NCBI GenBank assembly: GCA_049288015.1 | Contig: JBAQGX010000003.1 | Coordinates: forward strand, 62,001 to 126,000 | Source of the DNA: JAKLIN01 sp049288015 | Lineage (GTDB): Archaea; Nanobdellota; Nanobdellia; Pacearchaeales; GW2011-AR1 | Length of the DNA: 64,000 nucleotides | Direction of reading: 5' to 3' | Part shown: positions 47,938 through 56,401 of the stretch, piece by piece | Position numbering within the stretch: the stretch's first letter is position 1 | Layout: each line of letters starts with the position of its first letter | The notes under the pieces: generated by a model | Database searches by the model: none | The model's input: the letters and a program-made list of their open reading frames with translations, nothing else | Told to the model about the DNA's origin: nothing | Translations under genes and position numbers: made by a program

Positions 47938-50763
47938 TTAGTGACTTGCTACCTGCAATTGAGCACTTGTTGAAGTTGTTCCAATGTACTTGTTACCCAT
48001 AGTCATATCTGGCTTCTGAGTAGTCAAGTAAGTTGCAGCATTTTGTGTATCTGGGGCATCGTATCCGGCAACTAGCAATGCGACATATTGTGGCGCATTT
48101 AATACAGAGTTGTTGTATGTTTGAATCAAGAATTGTCCTGATCCTACACCGGTTGCTTGTGTCCAAGCACTTCCACAGTAAGCTCCTCCTACTAATGTAG
48201 CAGCAGCTGAATTAATACAGCTACCTCCAACAACAATTAAGTTGTCGTTCATTACAGAGGAAACTTGTGAATCTTTTACAAGTACTTGTCCTAACTGCAA
48301 AGCTCCTGATGTTGATGAAGAACCTGATGTAACACTTGAACCTAGACTACCAATGTACAACTGCTCATATACCTGGTTTAGAGGATATGTAATTGTTGCA
48401 AATGGCGATGACGAACTGTCTGCGTTCTTTGTTACCTGAGTTCCCCAATAATCAACCCATACATTCTGGTTTGAATCACTATACAAAGTTGTGGTATAAT
48501 TTGTGGTAGATGTTGAGTAAACATTGCTTACTCCTAATGTACCTCCACTTGTACTTGCAATACCTGCAAGGGTAGTTACAAATGTATTATAGTTAGAGTT
48601 TACATCTCTACCTTCGATTAAGTTCACAGCGGTTGTATTTACTATAGTTGATGCAGTTCCAGGCTCTATTAAGTAAACATCTGTTCTATTAGTAGAGTTT
48701 GAAGGATCAGCCATAAATTCATATGTTAAGTTTGAAGCTTTGCTGCTTCCAACAGTAACAAACACTGTTTGATTTGCAGACGCAAATGCATTACTATTGT
48801 TAGCTGAAATCCACAAATAGGCACTTCCATCAACAGTACCTGTACCACCAGTAATACTTACTGTATAATTGGTAAGGTTCATGGCTGCAGCTCCACTAAC
48901 TGTAATAGGTGTGAAAGTTACAGCTGTAACTCCTCCCCCATATGGAAGGTCTAATGTAGTTACATTGTTTAAATTTCCATCAATATTACTTAACGTGAGG
49001 TTAAGTGGTTCATATAACTGTATTTGTCCATGATTCTGCGTAGAAATTGCAGGATATAACAAATAAGCACCTGATGAAGGAACTCCAGAATCACCTGTAT
49101 ATCTTATCTCTGCCCATGATGAATTTTCGAAATAAGCGGTATACGTCTTTCCATCTAATGTGAAAGTTGTATACGTTGTTCCGTTAGTTGCACCACTTAA
49201 ACTAGTAATACCTTGTCCTTTAAGATTATAGGACTGTCCTGTTACTAGGTCGTAAAGCTGTATGTAATCGCTTGTATAGTTTGTATCTGAGCTTGAAGCG
49301 TGAACAACGTTATAGACAGACTGCAACTGAATCATATGTCCTTCTAGTTGTCCAGAAGATCCAGTTCCTGTTATTACAATAGGACTCAATCCACCATTAA
49401 CCGAAAGGTTAGCCATTTCATATGGATAAATTGGAGAAATGTAAGTTGCTCCTCCATATGTCAGGTTAACAGAACTGAATCTGTTGGTATCGTTGTATGC
49501 AAATGGCACACTAGCGTTGTAACCCATAAGATCAGTAAATCCTAATGTTGCAACTTGTCCGCTTGGAGTTATTGTAATAGTATCCCTTTGTGTGGTACCA
49601 TTCAATGGATTACTTAATCCAGCATTAGTTATTTGGAAACTTCCGAATACAGGGTCTGTAAACTTTTGACCTGCAAGTAAAGTGGCATTTGTAGATATCG
49701 GTGCCTCAACCTGAACAGTTATTCCTGTTAAAGCGCTCAATGTACCTGTAAAGTATACCAATGTCCCTTGTATTGCAGTATTTGAAGTTCCAACCTGTAC
49801 CGCAGATCCACTTGTCATAGTAATTTGGTTTGCTCCCAATAAAATTGTAGCTGAACCAGTTGCTGTTCCCGAACTTGGGAATACGCTTGTTGTTGCAACA
49901 TTTACTCCATTAATTAATTGGGGTGTTCCTATACTTAACGTTCCAGCAACACCATCAACTGTTAATTGTACCTGAGTACTACTAACTGCATTTAATGCAA
50001 TTGTATGACTTACTCCGCTTATACTTACAGTTGTACTATTTCCCTGAGCCAAATTTACGGTTTGTGCAGAAGAGTATAGTAATAAACTACTTGATCCAGC
50101 GGCCATAGTACCTACAACATATTGGTTTCCAAATAGTGTTATAGGAATTCCCTGACTGCTAGAAGCTGTAAAGTTTATAGGCTGGCTGAATGCTATCGTT
50201 GCATTATACAAATAGTTCGAGAAATTGTTTACACCTATGCTAAGTCCCACGGATGGGTTGTAAGCACTTGTTGGCATTTTAGAAAACTCAACTTTTCCTG
50301 AGTTATCTGCACTACCTGATGAAGTTGTACTGATTGTACCAGGCCCAAGAGTTATAGTCTGGGTGGTCGTTGCAGCGACATTACCTCCGAAGGTAGTAGT
50401 TCCAAGAAGTGTTGGAAAATCTGAACTTGTATAAGCTGTTTTAGCAGTAGTCAATGTAGTGTTTAGCCATATCTTATTGGATCCTCCCTGATCTAAAGCT
50501 TCAACTGCTCCGTTTGTTGTTGTAACTACTCCGCCAGATGTTCCAGTTAGATATGATTGCAAGTTGGTTTGTATATTTCCTGCTTGTACCACATCTAAAG
50601 GAGAAACTCCAGCACCAGTACCATAAACAATAGCAACGTTACTTGCTGCTCCGTTCTGCACGAAAGGTGCGGGGAAAGGAGTTGCTGCAGCGAAAGCTGT
50701 AGTCATACCGGCCAATAAAACACTTGCTCCGATTGCTGCGATTTTTTTAAAGTTAAATCTCAT
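47938..50763 (-). CDS. S-layer protein
   Basis: Major cell-surface lattice protein of 941 residues. Signal peptide FKKIAAIGASVLLAGMTTAF with cleavage after about residue 26. Next is NVAIVYGTGAGVSPLDVVQA, the archaeal S-layer N-terminal motif seen in methanococcal proteins, then a very long Ser/Thr/Gly/Asn-rich beta region with repeated sequons, and C-terminal LIVVGGSCINSAAATLVGGA and VALLVAGYDAPDTQNAATYL, the S-layer C-terminal domain. No C-terminal membrane anchor. Start follows a strong GGAGG site at 50776-50780 and a structured leader; an extended T-rich terminator follows. Confidence 0.87.
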   Translation of the reverse strand: MRFNFKKIAAIGASVLLAGMTTAFAAATPFPAPFVQNGAASNVAIVYGTGAGVSPLDVVQAGNIQTNLQSYLTGTSGGVVTTTNGAVEALDQGGSNKIWLNTTLTTAKTAYTSSDFPTLLGTTTFGGNVAATTTQTITLGPGTISTTSSGSADNSGKVEFSKMPTSAYNPSVGLSIGVNNFSNYLYNATIAFSQPINFTASSSQGIPITLFGNQYVVGTMAAGSSSLLLYSSAQTVNLAQGNSTTVSISGVSHTIALNAVSSTQVQLTVDGVAGTLSIGTPQLINGVNVATTSVFPSSGTATGSATILLGANQITMTSGSAVQVGTSNTAIQGTLVYFTGTLSALTGITVQVEAPISTNATLLAGQKFTDPVFGSFQITNAGLSNPLNGTTQRDTITITPSGQVATLGFTDLMGYNASVPFAYNDTNRFSSVNLTYGGATYISPIYPYEMANLSVNGGLSPIVITGTGSSGQLEGHMIQLQSVYNVVHASSSDTNYTSDYIQLYDLVTGQSYNLKGQGITSLSGATNGTTYTTFTLDGKTYTAYFENSSWAEIRYTGDSGVPSSGAYLLYPAISTQNHGQIQLYEPLNLTLSNIDGNLNNVTTLDLPYGGGVTAVTFTPITVSGAAAMNLTNYTVSITGGTGTVDGSAYLWISANNSNAFASANQTVFVTVGSSKASNLTYEFMADPSNSTNRTDVYLIEPGTASTIVNTTAVNLIEGRDVNSNYNTFVTTLAGIASTSGGTLGVSNVYSTSTTNYTTTLYSDSNQNVWVDYWGTQVTKNADSSSSPFATITYPLNQVYEQLYIGSLGSSVTSGSSSTSGALQLGQVLVKDSQVSSVMNDNLIVVGGSCINSAAATLVGGAYCGSAWTQATGVGSGQFLIQTYNNSVLNAPQYVALLVAGYDAPDTQNAATYLTTQKPDMTMGNKYIGTTSTSAQLQVASH

Positions 50764-50775
50764 TTAATTTTTAAA

Positions 50776-50780
50776 CCTCC
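50776..50780 (-). promoter_or_regulatory. Shine-Dalgarno site of the S-layer gene
   Basis: GGAGG on the minus strand, twelve bases before ATG 50763, within AAAGGAGGTTT. Among the strongest ribosome-binding sites in the window. Confidence 0.7.
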
Positions 50781-50797
50781 TTTCAATAATATAATAT

Positions 50798-50812
50798 GTT
50801 GCTGAAAGCAAC
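50798..50812 (-). promoter_or_regulatory. 5' leader hairpin of the S-layer mRNA
   Basis: GTTGCT-TTC-AGCAAC, a perfect 6-bp stem with a three-base loop. If the TATA element near 50843-50852 is used, the hairpin begins about ten bases from the 5' end, a position that protects highly expressed mRNAs from exonucleases. Confidence 0.5.
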
Positions 50813-50831
50813 TCCATCCAATTCAAAAGTT

Positions 50832-50911
50832 GTGGGGTATAACTATTTAATTGGGTGAGCATAAATGCATTATCTTTGTTTCTTACCATTTTTTTCTTGT
50901 GTATCCCCCAC
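50832..50911. promoter_or_regulatory. Inverted G/C-rich arms around the S-layer TATA box
   Basis: GTGGGGTAT at 50832-50840 and GTATCCCCCAC at 50901-50911 are inverted copies (six pairs, one mismatch, three more pairs) in otherwise AT-rich DNA, on either side of the TATA-like element. They look like paired operator half-sites for a looping regulator or long-range leader structure. Confidence 0.35.
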
Positions 50912-50916
50912 GAAGA

Positions 50917-50932
50917 ACACCTATAAGGGTGT
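50917..50932. promoter_or_regulatory. Palindrome upstream of the S-layer promoter, candidate operator
   Basis: ACACC-TATAAG-GGTGT, five-base arms around a TATA-like core, six bases beyond the distal inverted arm. A candidate site for the divergently encoded winged-helix protein. Confidence 0.35.
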
Positions 50933-51182
50933 ATCATATGATTACCAATTTTCCTTTAAAAATCTTCCTATACCTCCTTTTCCGAATACATTAAATAGTC
51001 TCATTTTGGAGGTTTTATTTATAAATATTTTGACACTATTATATTATTAATACAATAATATACTTTCTTTATCTTCGGAGAATCATTTTATAGCAAGGTT
51101 TTTATATATATAATAACAAAATAACATATAAACATAAAGTATATATCTTCATTATCTAGATTATCAAATAGTATATATAAAA

Positions 51183-51542
51183 ATGGCAAAAGAAAAGTCA
51201 AAAATTAAAGAGATTTTCCTGACTTATAATAAAGGAGCCTTTTCTTTATTTAAGAAGCCAGGATACTCAAGAAAAGATTATAATTTCGAGGATTTATCCC
51301 AATTAAGGCATCTACTAAGCAATGAAAAAGCAAGGATCTTAGAGGTAATAAAGTCCCAGAATCCTTCATCAATATATGAACTTGCAAAGAAACTAGGAAG
51401 AAATTTTAAAGCAGTAAATGATGATGTTAAGCTACTTAAGAAGTTTGGATTCATAGACTTAAAAGAAGAATTAACCAAAAAAAGAAAAAGGTTTAGACCT
51501 ATAATTGTAGTGGATACATTAGATATACATTTTACATTGTAG
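51183..51542 (+). CDS. Winged helix-turn-helix transcriptional regulator (HVO_A0114-like)
   Basis: A 119-residue DNA-binding protein. The wHTH spans about 45-110: helices in LSNEKARILEVIKSQNPSSI, the recognition region YELAKKLGRNFKAVNDDVKL, then LKKFGFIDLKEE and a wing with KKRKRFRPIIVV. This arrangement resembles the HVO_A0114 group of archaeal regulators. No ligand-binding domain. It is divergent from the S-layer gene across a 419-bp region with palindromes, so control of the S-layer gene is a reasonable guess. Confidence 0.78.
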   Translation: MAKEKSKIKEIFLTYNKGAFSLFKKPGYSRKDYNFEDLSQLRHLLSNEKARILEVIKSQNPSSIYELAKKLGRNFKAVNDDVKLLKKFGFIDLKEELTKKRKRFRPIIVVDTLDIHFTL

Positions 51543-51545
51543 TGC

Positions 51546-52040
51546 CTAAGAATAGGCACTGAATATAATACGCACAGAAGTTCCTCCCTTTGAAAGAGGC
51601 TGCGAGTTTCCTTGCGAATTGCTAGTTATATTACCTTCTTTTACCGAAAAGATTTCTCCTGTACTTGAACTAATATTCATAATATACCCCTTTATTGAGC
51701 TTCCCTGCCCTACAATCCAAGTTTGATTTAAAATTCCCCTTAGAGTTGAATTTAGTATTTGACAACTATTTATAGAAGGGTTATTTGTCCGATCTAAACA
51801 ATTAGTTCCTGAACCGCACATAAAGATTAGATCTCTTACCGAAATATATCCATAATAATTTTGACATTGTGTGCTTGTTTGTAGAGTTGAAGTTACAAAA
51901 CTCTCGGCCTCATAGCTTTGGACAGTTTGATTTCCGGAACTATTCAGAAAAAATCCTAAAAACACAAGCAAAATTATAGATACGATTATTATAATCAGTG
52001 CAAATCCAATCATTTCTTCCTGAGCTCTTTTATTTTTCAT
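51546..52040 (-). CDS. Pilin-like surface protein with class III-type leader
   Basis: Starts MKNKRAQEEMIGFALIIIIV at 52040 (an upstream ATG at 52079 would overlap the preceding gene): a basic leader, KRAQ processing-type motif and an uninterrupted hydrophobic helix (about 10-33), as in archaeal type IV pilins cleaved by a prepilin peptidase. The exterior domain of about 125 residues has cysteines in CQNYYGY, MCGSGTNCLDR and SCQIL. Last gene of the seven-gene operon, overlapping the previous one by 4 nt. Confidence 0.72.
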   Translation of the reverse strand: MKNKRAQEEMIGFALIIIIVSIILLVFLGFFLNSSGNQTVQSYEAESFVTSTLQTSTQCQNYYGYISVRDLIFMCGSGTNCLDRTNNPSINSCQILNSTLRGILNQTWIVGQGSSIKGYIMNISSSTGEIFSVKEGNITSNSQGNSQPLSKGGTSVRIIFSAYS

Positions 52041-52558
52041 GTTCCTTGGTATGTTACAATTATTTTTGCAAGATTGCATTCTATAGATCCATTAATTGAA
52101 TATCCACATAAAGAAACAATGTTTGAAGTTCCTGTTCCGTTGTTTGTTGGTATTAATGTTATTTTATTACAATTTGGAAAATTTGAGATAGTACACTCGA
52201 CATTATCTGTTTGCGGATATACGGTTCTTATTTGAATACCTTGAACTCCCCAGAAAGTTCCGTTGCCATATATTTTCAAATTATTCTCCAAACTTATAAC
52301 TTTGTCCACATCAATGCACGAGCTCATTCCAGTTCCAAAATAGTTACTAAAACTATCCCCACATGAAAACTCGGGAGAATCTGAAATCTTTGAAACTAAA
52401 AGTTGAGCATTATCTTGCTGTAAGACTGATGCTTTTTGTTTTAGCCCATTTACTGAAGTAACCAGGACAAACATTCCCGCCAGGACAAAGAATAATGTTA
52501 CCGCAATAAGCATAAAAGTCATCTGTTGGATTTTCAATTGACCTTTTTTTGTTTTCAT
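52037..52558 (-). CDS. Pilin-like surface protein with class III-type leader
   Basis: Start MKTKKGQLKIQQMTFMLIAV at 52558, giving a KKGQ cleavage-type motif followed by a long hydrophobic helix (about 12-36). Exterior domain of about 135 residues contains paired cysteines (FSCGDSFSN, MSSCIDVD, VECTISNFPNC, SLCGYSINGSIEC). The upstream ATG 52594 overlaps the preceding gene and is rejected. Part of the tight operon. Confidence 0.72.
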   Translation of the reverse strand: MKTKKGQLKIQQMTFMLIAVTLFFVLAGMFVLVTSVNGLKQKASVLQQDNAQLLVSKISDSPEFSCGDSFSNYFGTGMSSCIDVDKVISLENNLKIYGNGTFWGVQGIQIRTVYPQTDNVECTISNFPNCNKITLIPTNNGTGTSNIVSLCGYSINGSIECNLAKIIVTYQGT

Positions 52559-52559
52559 T

Positions 52560-53486
52560 TTACCAAAGTTTGCATGTTGAAGCATCATTTTCATTTTGAA
52601 GTTGACTTGTAAGAGGTATTAGGTTGATCATGTCTTGAGAATTTTGGAATGAGTTTAACATCGAGTTTAATTGCATAAGATCTGGATTAGGAGTACATGA
52701 CTGGATTGCATTAGATTTTTCAATATACAATGAGGAGAGCTCTGCATCTCTTTCCATTAATCTTTTTAATTGACATTCATAAATACTGCTATCTGAGAAA
52801 ATAGCGCCATACATTAAGGCGTCACCATAAAAGTTTAATGTGCTCCCATTTTTTGTTACCTCTTCTCTAGTGTAATCAACATTGATATCGCAATTGCTTC
52901 CAGAGAAGCAAACTTTTATGCTATTCTGGGGACAGTTTGTTGTATCATTGGTTAATCTGATATTGCCTTCGTTAAGATTTGACAATTCTTCCTGTATACT
53001 CTGAGGAGAATTAACAAAACAATAATCTACAGAAGATGAGGTCATATATATTAAATCAGAAACTTCAAAAGGAAAACTAAATGGCTTTGAAAAAAGATAA
53101 AATTGTCTTCCGTCAGAAACATTATCCGAAAAAATGTATTTATCTCCAAATGTTACTCCGTTAGTTTGAGGAGACCATTTCCCTAAGCTTAACTGTGATA
53201 AGCTAAGTATTTGCAATCCAAAAGTCCCACTAAAATTTTCACATTGATTGTATATTCTTGTTTCCACTGGCAAACTTATTGAAGTAATCTGTCCTGATTG
53301 GAAACTTGTTTGAAGAGGATTAAGAAGGGCCGCAATTTCACTTCCTGCCTCAGCAGTAGTTGAAGATTGTCCAATATTCATTATTCTTGTTACCGTAAAA
53401 ATTGCAATTGCAAGAATAATAGCACCTGCAATAATTCCAAACAGCCAGGCAAATGAAATTTCTAAAAATCCTCTTTTATTCTTCAT
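52560..53486 (-). CDS. Pilin-like surface protein, long exterior domain
   Basis: A 308-residue protein starting MKNKRGFLEISFAWLFGIIA with a pilin-type leader (KRG-F) and helix to about residue 32. The outer part includes ETRIYNQCENFSGTFGLQIL, SVDYCFVNSPQSIQEELSNL, and ends with EYQL-type helices (YECQLKRLMERDAELSSLYI) and CKLW, suggesting a coiled-coil segment. Cysteines are numerous. Three bases separate it from the upstream gene. Confidence 0.7.
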   Translation of the reverse strand: MKNKRGFLEISFAWLFGIIAGAIILAIAIFTVTRIMNIGQSSTTAEAGSEIAALLNPLQTSFQSGQITSISLPVETRIYNQCENFSGTFGLQILSLSQLSLGKWSPQTNGVTFGDKYIFSDNVSDGRQFYLFSKPFSFPFEVSDLIYMTSSSVDYCFVNSPQSIQEELSNLNEGNIRLTNDTTNCPQNSIKVCFSGSNCDINVDYTREEVTKNGSTLNFYGDALMYGAIFSDSSIYECQLKRLMERDAELSSLYIEKSNAIQSCTPNPDLMQLNSMLNSFQNSQDMINLIPLTSQLQNENDASTCKLW

Positions 53487-53489
53487 TTT

Positions 53490-53921
53490 CTAATGTACTG
53501 TTACTAATGTGTCTCCAAAATTTTTCTGAAGAATTAGATTCACATTGCCATTCACTACAGGGAAGCATGAATTACTACTTGAAGTTATTGCGCTTATATT
53601 AAGATTTTCTATGTTTCCTCCGGGAGCACTATATCCGTTAGCACCATTGAGAACAACATCGTCTCCATTCGTATTAACAAAACAAACTTCTTTTATTGAA
53701 CTAGGAAGACTGTAAGATTTTGTTTGGCTTGACTGATCAGAATTCCATACTACGTTGACATCTTTCTGAAGATTGTCCGAGAATTGGCTTATTTTTACGC
53801 TATCTTGCAAACCCAAGAACTTTTGTATCACAAAAAAAGCAAATCCTATAAAGACAATTATGAGCACTATGGAGAAAATCATACCAAACGAAAGCTGGAT
53901 CTGCCCCCTTTTGTTTCTCAT
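53490..53921 (-). CDS. Pilin-like surface protein, short
   Basis: A 143-residue protein: MRNKRGQIQLSFGMIFSIVL shows the KRGQ motif and hydrophobic helix (about 8-31), then an amphipathic stretch QKFLGLQDSVKISQFSDNLQ and a compact beta domain with cysteines in KEVCFVNTNGD and SSCFPVVNG. Of the operon's pilins it most resembles a canonical major pilin in length. Upstream 32 nt carry no promoter. Confidence 0.72.
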   Translation of the reverse strand: MRNKRGQIQLSFGMIFSIVLIIVFIGFAFFVIQKFLGLQDSVKISQFSDNLQKDVNVVWNSDQSSQTKSYSLPSSIKEVCFVNTNGDDVVLNGANGYSAPGGNIENLNISAITSSSNSCFPVVNGNVNLILQKNFGDTLVTVH

Positions 53922-53953
53922 TCAATAAATAAATTAAATAAGCTTATAAATTT

Positions 53954-56401
53954 TTAGAAATTAATTGAAGAAGGATTTAATATAATACTACATGCATTCT
54001 GAGGCTGATTTCCAAATTGGTCTTCACACTTTATATAATAAGTCTGATCAGAAACCCATCCAGTGCTATGAGTTATATTGTCAAGAGTTGTCAATGGAAT
54101 TCCTTGACTGAATGGATATGTACAATCGACAATATCATAAACACAGTTCCCTGCTCTATCTGTTTCTATATTTAATGTGTTTGTTCCTGAGTCATGATAA
54201 GCTCTTACAACATTTGGAGGAGTCGTAATTGACTGTACATTAAAGTTTATACTAGAATAATCCGCGTCTCCTGCAAAGTCGACACACTTTAAATAGTAAG
54301 TATAATTGCCAGGAGTAAGCCATAAATCCTGTGTGCTCTGATAAGAAGTAGTATTTGAGAACTGCATATAGGTACTCTCATCAGGATTAGTGCTATAATA
54401 ACATGTGGAACTTCCGGAATTATATCCTCCTGAAGTCTGAAGGTTCAGTGTAACATCAATATTTGTCGTTGATCCTGTAATCGTTGTCTGATTAGGGCTT
54501 GCGGAAGTAATAGACAACTGACTGCTTGATCCTGATAAGACAAAAGGATAAGACTGCTGATTTATATTGCCATTAGTGTCGTTACATCTGAAGTAGAAAT
54601 TACTTGTAGCTCCATTAACTATTCCAGTAAGATTTGCAATACAAGAGAATAATCCTAATGGAGTTGGAGCAGCACGACAGGACATATTGTTTGGCATACT
54701 TTGATAGCTTTGGTCTGTGTGACTCCATCTACATCCGGTAACTTGCTTATTTATGAAAACAGAAACATCGGTTGAAAATGTTCCAAAGGATATTGGAGTT
54801 CCTGTTGCAGGCGATGTAGATACAATACTTGGGGGAGTTACATCTGGAGTCTGATCTGCATTGAATTGTATAACATATGCTCCTGTATCAGAAGCATTGT
54901 TTACATTGTTACATCTTATGTAATAATCTGTCTGCCCACTTTGTTGTACACTTAAACTAGTTCCAGTTTGATTCTTGAAAACGGGAATTTCAAAGGTGTG
55001 ATTATATGTTCCATCAGGATTCCTTATACCCCATGTACCTTCATTTCCATTTATTCCGCCGTCCGTTCCAATCAAGAAACCTGTTGCAGTCATGTTAGCA
55101 TAAGAATTTCCCCTTATAGGACTAACCATACACTGGGCTGCTTGATCAGTCTGTATCCCAAGAGATAGTATAGTATAAGGAGATATGTTTGGAGTTATCA
55201 AAACTCCCGTATCTCCAGGATATGAAGGAGCAGGCATAGGCTTGTAGTTAAGGGTATTTCCATTAGATAAAGATAATACATTTCCCAAGAAAGTTATAAC
55301 AGGTTGTGGTGCATTTTGATTTGTTGCAATACAAATTGGTTGCCCATTTTGTCCTGCATTTATTAGTTCACATGCTGTTCCTAAACTTGCACATTCATAT
55401 GCTGTACAAGTTAGTCCATTCTTTCCACATTTGCTGCAATCACTTCCACCATAAGGTGCTTGCCAAGGAACACATTGAATGACAACAGCATCATCTTTTG
55501 TATCTTGTGAAAATATTAAATAAGCTGCGACTACAATTATAGCTGTTGTTCCTCCCACTATCCATCCTAAAGGTCCAGCAGCAACTGTACCTATTCCTGC
55601 AGGGAATATTTCTGCAGCAAGAACTCCAGTGAATGTTCCTGCAGTAAAGGCTAATTGCGCCCCTGTAAGAATAGAATCCCATGTGCTTCCCGGAGCTGCA
55701 TTAACCCAAAGCTTGATGAGTGAAATTACTCCCAAAACTGCTACCGCTGCACCGGCTGCCACACCAATTGCTATGGTGAGTGCCCAAACTCCTCCCCAAA
55801 GAGTTTGCCCAGTAAATAAAGTTGTTAGTGGTGCTGCTGCAGTTGCTGTTCCTGCAGGTAATCCTGATGCAGACCCAGAGAGATAGGCACTAGCGGGCAA
55901 TCCATTTGTTGTTGCTGGGGGTACATAGGGGGTTGTAGCTGCTGCAGGTAATCCCGTTGTTTCACTTCCAGACAATGATGTGGCTCCTGGTGATGATACA
56001 GGTGTACGGGCCGGAGCTCCTCCCGGGAGATATCTAGATCCAGATGAAGCAAGGGATCCCACCTGCGATATTTCAGATAATACACTAGATATCTGTGTGG
56101 ATAATCCTGCTGTAGATGAAGGAGGAGGGCTTGATGGTGCTGCACTAGGAGGAGTCGTTGCTGCAGGAGGTGAAGGTAAAGTATTTTCTGTAGTAGTACA
56201 ATATCCAGTACCAGCACTAACTATATAGCAAAATTCACCCGTTGAACATCCTGAACTATCGTGACAAGCATTGCCTACGACAGCAGAAACTACACCAACT
56301 TCGCTTCCGATAGCATAAGAAACTGAAACAATTCCAATTAGTAATATTAAAATCTGGCTCAAGGCCATTCCCACCGATTTCTTATAAAATATTTTTTTCA
56401 T
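53954..56401 (-). CDS. Giant multi-domain surface protein with Cys-rich and Ig-like regions
   Basis: 815 residues. N-terminal signal-like helix (MALSQILILLIGIVSVSYAI); a Cys-motif CHDSSGCSTGEFCYIV; a Pro/Ser/Thr-rich stalk (about 75-190); two hydrophobic hairpins (about 200-300, including AAGPLGWIVGGTTAIIVVAA); a Cys cluster CSKCGKNGLTCTAYECASLG followed by TACELINAGQNGQPICIA; and several Ig-like domains (for example ITSASPNQTTITGSTTNIDV) to the end. The Cys cluster recurs in unassigned DPANN surface proteins, from memory. No function known; operon position points to the pilin assembly or its adhesin. Confidence 0.68.
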   Translation of the reverse strand: MKKIFYKKSVGMALSQILILLIGIVSVSYAIGSEVGVVSAVVGNACHDSSGCSTGEFCYIVSAGTGYCTTTENTLPSPPAATTPPSAAPSSPPPSSTAGLSTQISSVLSEISQVGSLASSGSRYLPGGAPARTPVSSPGATSLSGSETTGLPAAATTPYVPPATTNGLPASAYLSGSASGLPAGTATAAAPLTTLFTGQTLWGGVWALTIAIGVAAGAAVAVLGVISLIKLWVNAAPGSTWDSILTGAQLAFTAGTFTGVLAAEIFPAGIGTVAAGPLGWIVGGTTAIIVVAAYLIFSQDTKDDAVVIQCVPWQAPYGGSDCSKCGKNGLTCTAYECASLGTACELINAGQNGQPICIATNQNAPQPVITFLGNVLSLSNGNTLNYKPMPAPSYPGDTGVLITPNISPYTILSLGIQTDQAAQCMVSPIRGNSYANMTATGFLIGTDGGINGNEGTWGIRNPDGTYNHTFEIPVFKNQTGTSLSVQQSGQTDYYIRCNNVNNASDTGAYVIQFNADQTPDVTPPSIVSTSPATGTPISFGTFSTDVSVFINKQVTGCRWSHTDQSYQSMPNNMSCRAAPTPLGLFSCIANLTGIVNGATSNFYFRCNDTNGNINQQSYPFVLSGSSSQLSITSASPNQTTITGSTTNIDVTLNLQTSGGYNSGSSTCYYSTNPDESTYMQFSNTTSYQSTQDLWLTPGNYTYYLKCVDFAGDADYSSINFNVQSITTPPNVVRAYHDSGTNTLNIETDRAGNCVYDIVDCTYPFSQGIPLTTLDNITHSTGWVSDQTYYIKCEDQFGNQPQNACSIILNPSSINF

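Larger units (their letters stand above)
50764..51182. other. Intergenic promoter region between the S-layer and winged-helix genes
   Basis: A 419-bp region without genes. The S-layer side holds a ribosome-binding site, a leader hairpin, a TATA-like CAATTAAATAG (minus strand, near 50843-50852), inverted arms and a palindrome. The remainder, about 51040-51180, is extremely AT-rich with several TATATA runs serving the divergent regulator gene at 51183. I see no RNA gene in it. Confidence 0.6.

Noticed and set aside
48242..49545. Plus-strand open frames within the S-layer gene
   Set aside because: Antisense frames kept open by the codon bias of the long S-layer gene; no promoter or homology.
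55825..56217. Open frame inside the giant surface protein gene, with repeated Gln/Leu/His
   Set aside because: It is an alternative frame of the Pro/Ser/Thr-rich stalk of the 815-residue protein, whose signal peptide and domains make better sense.
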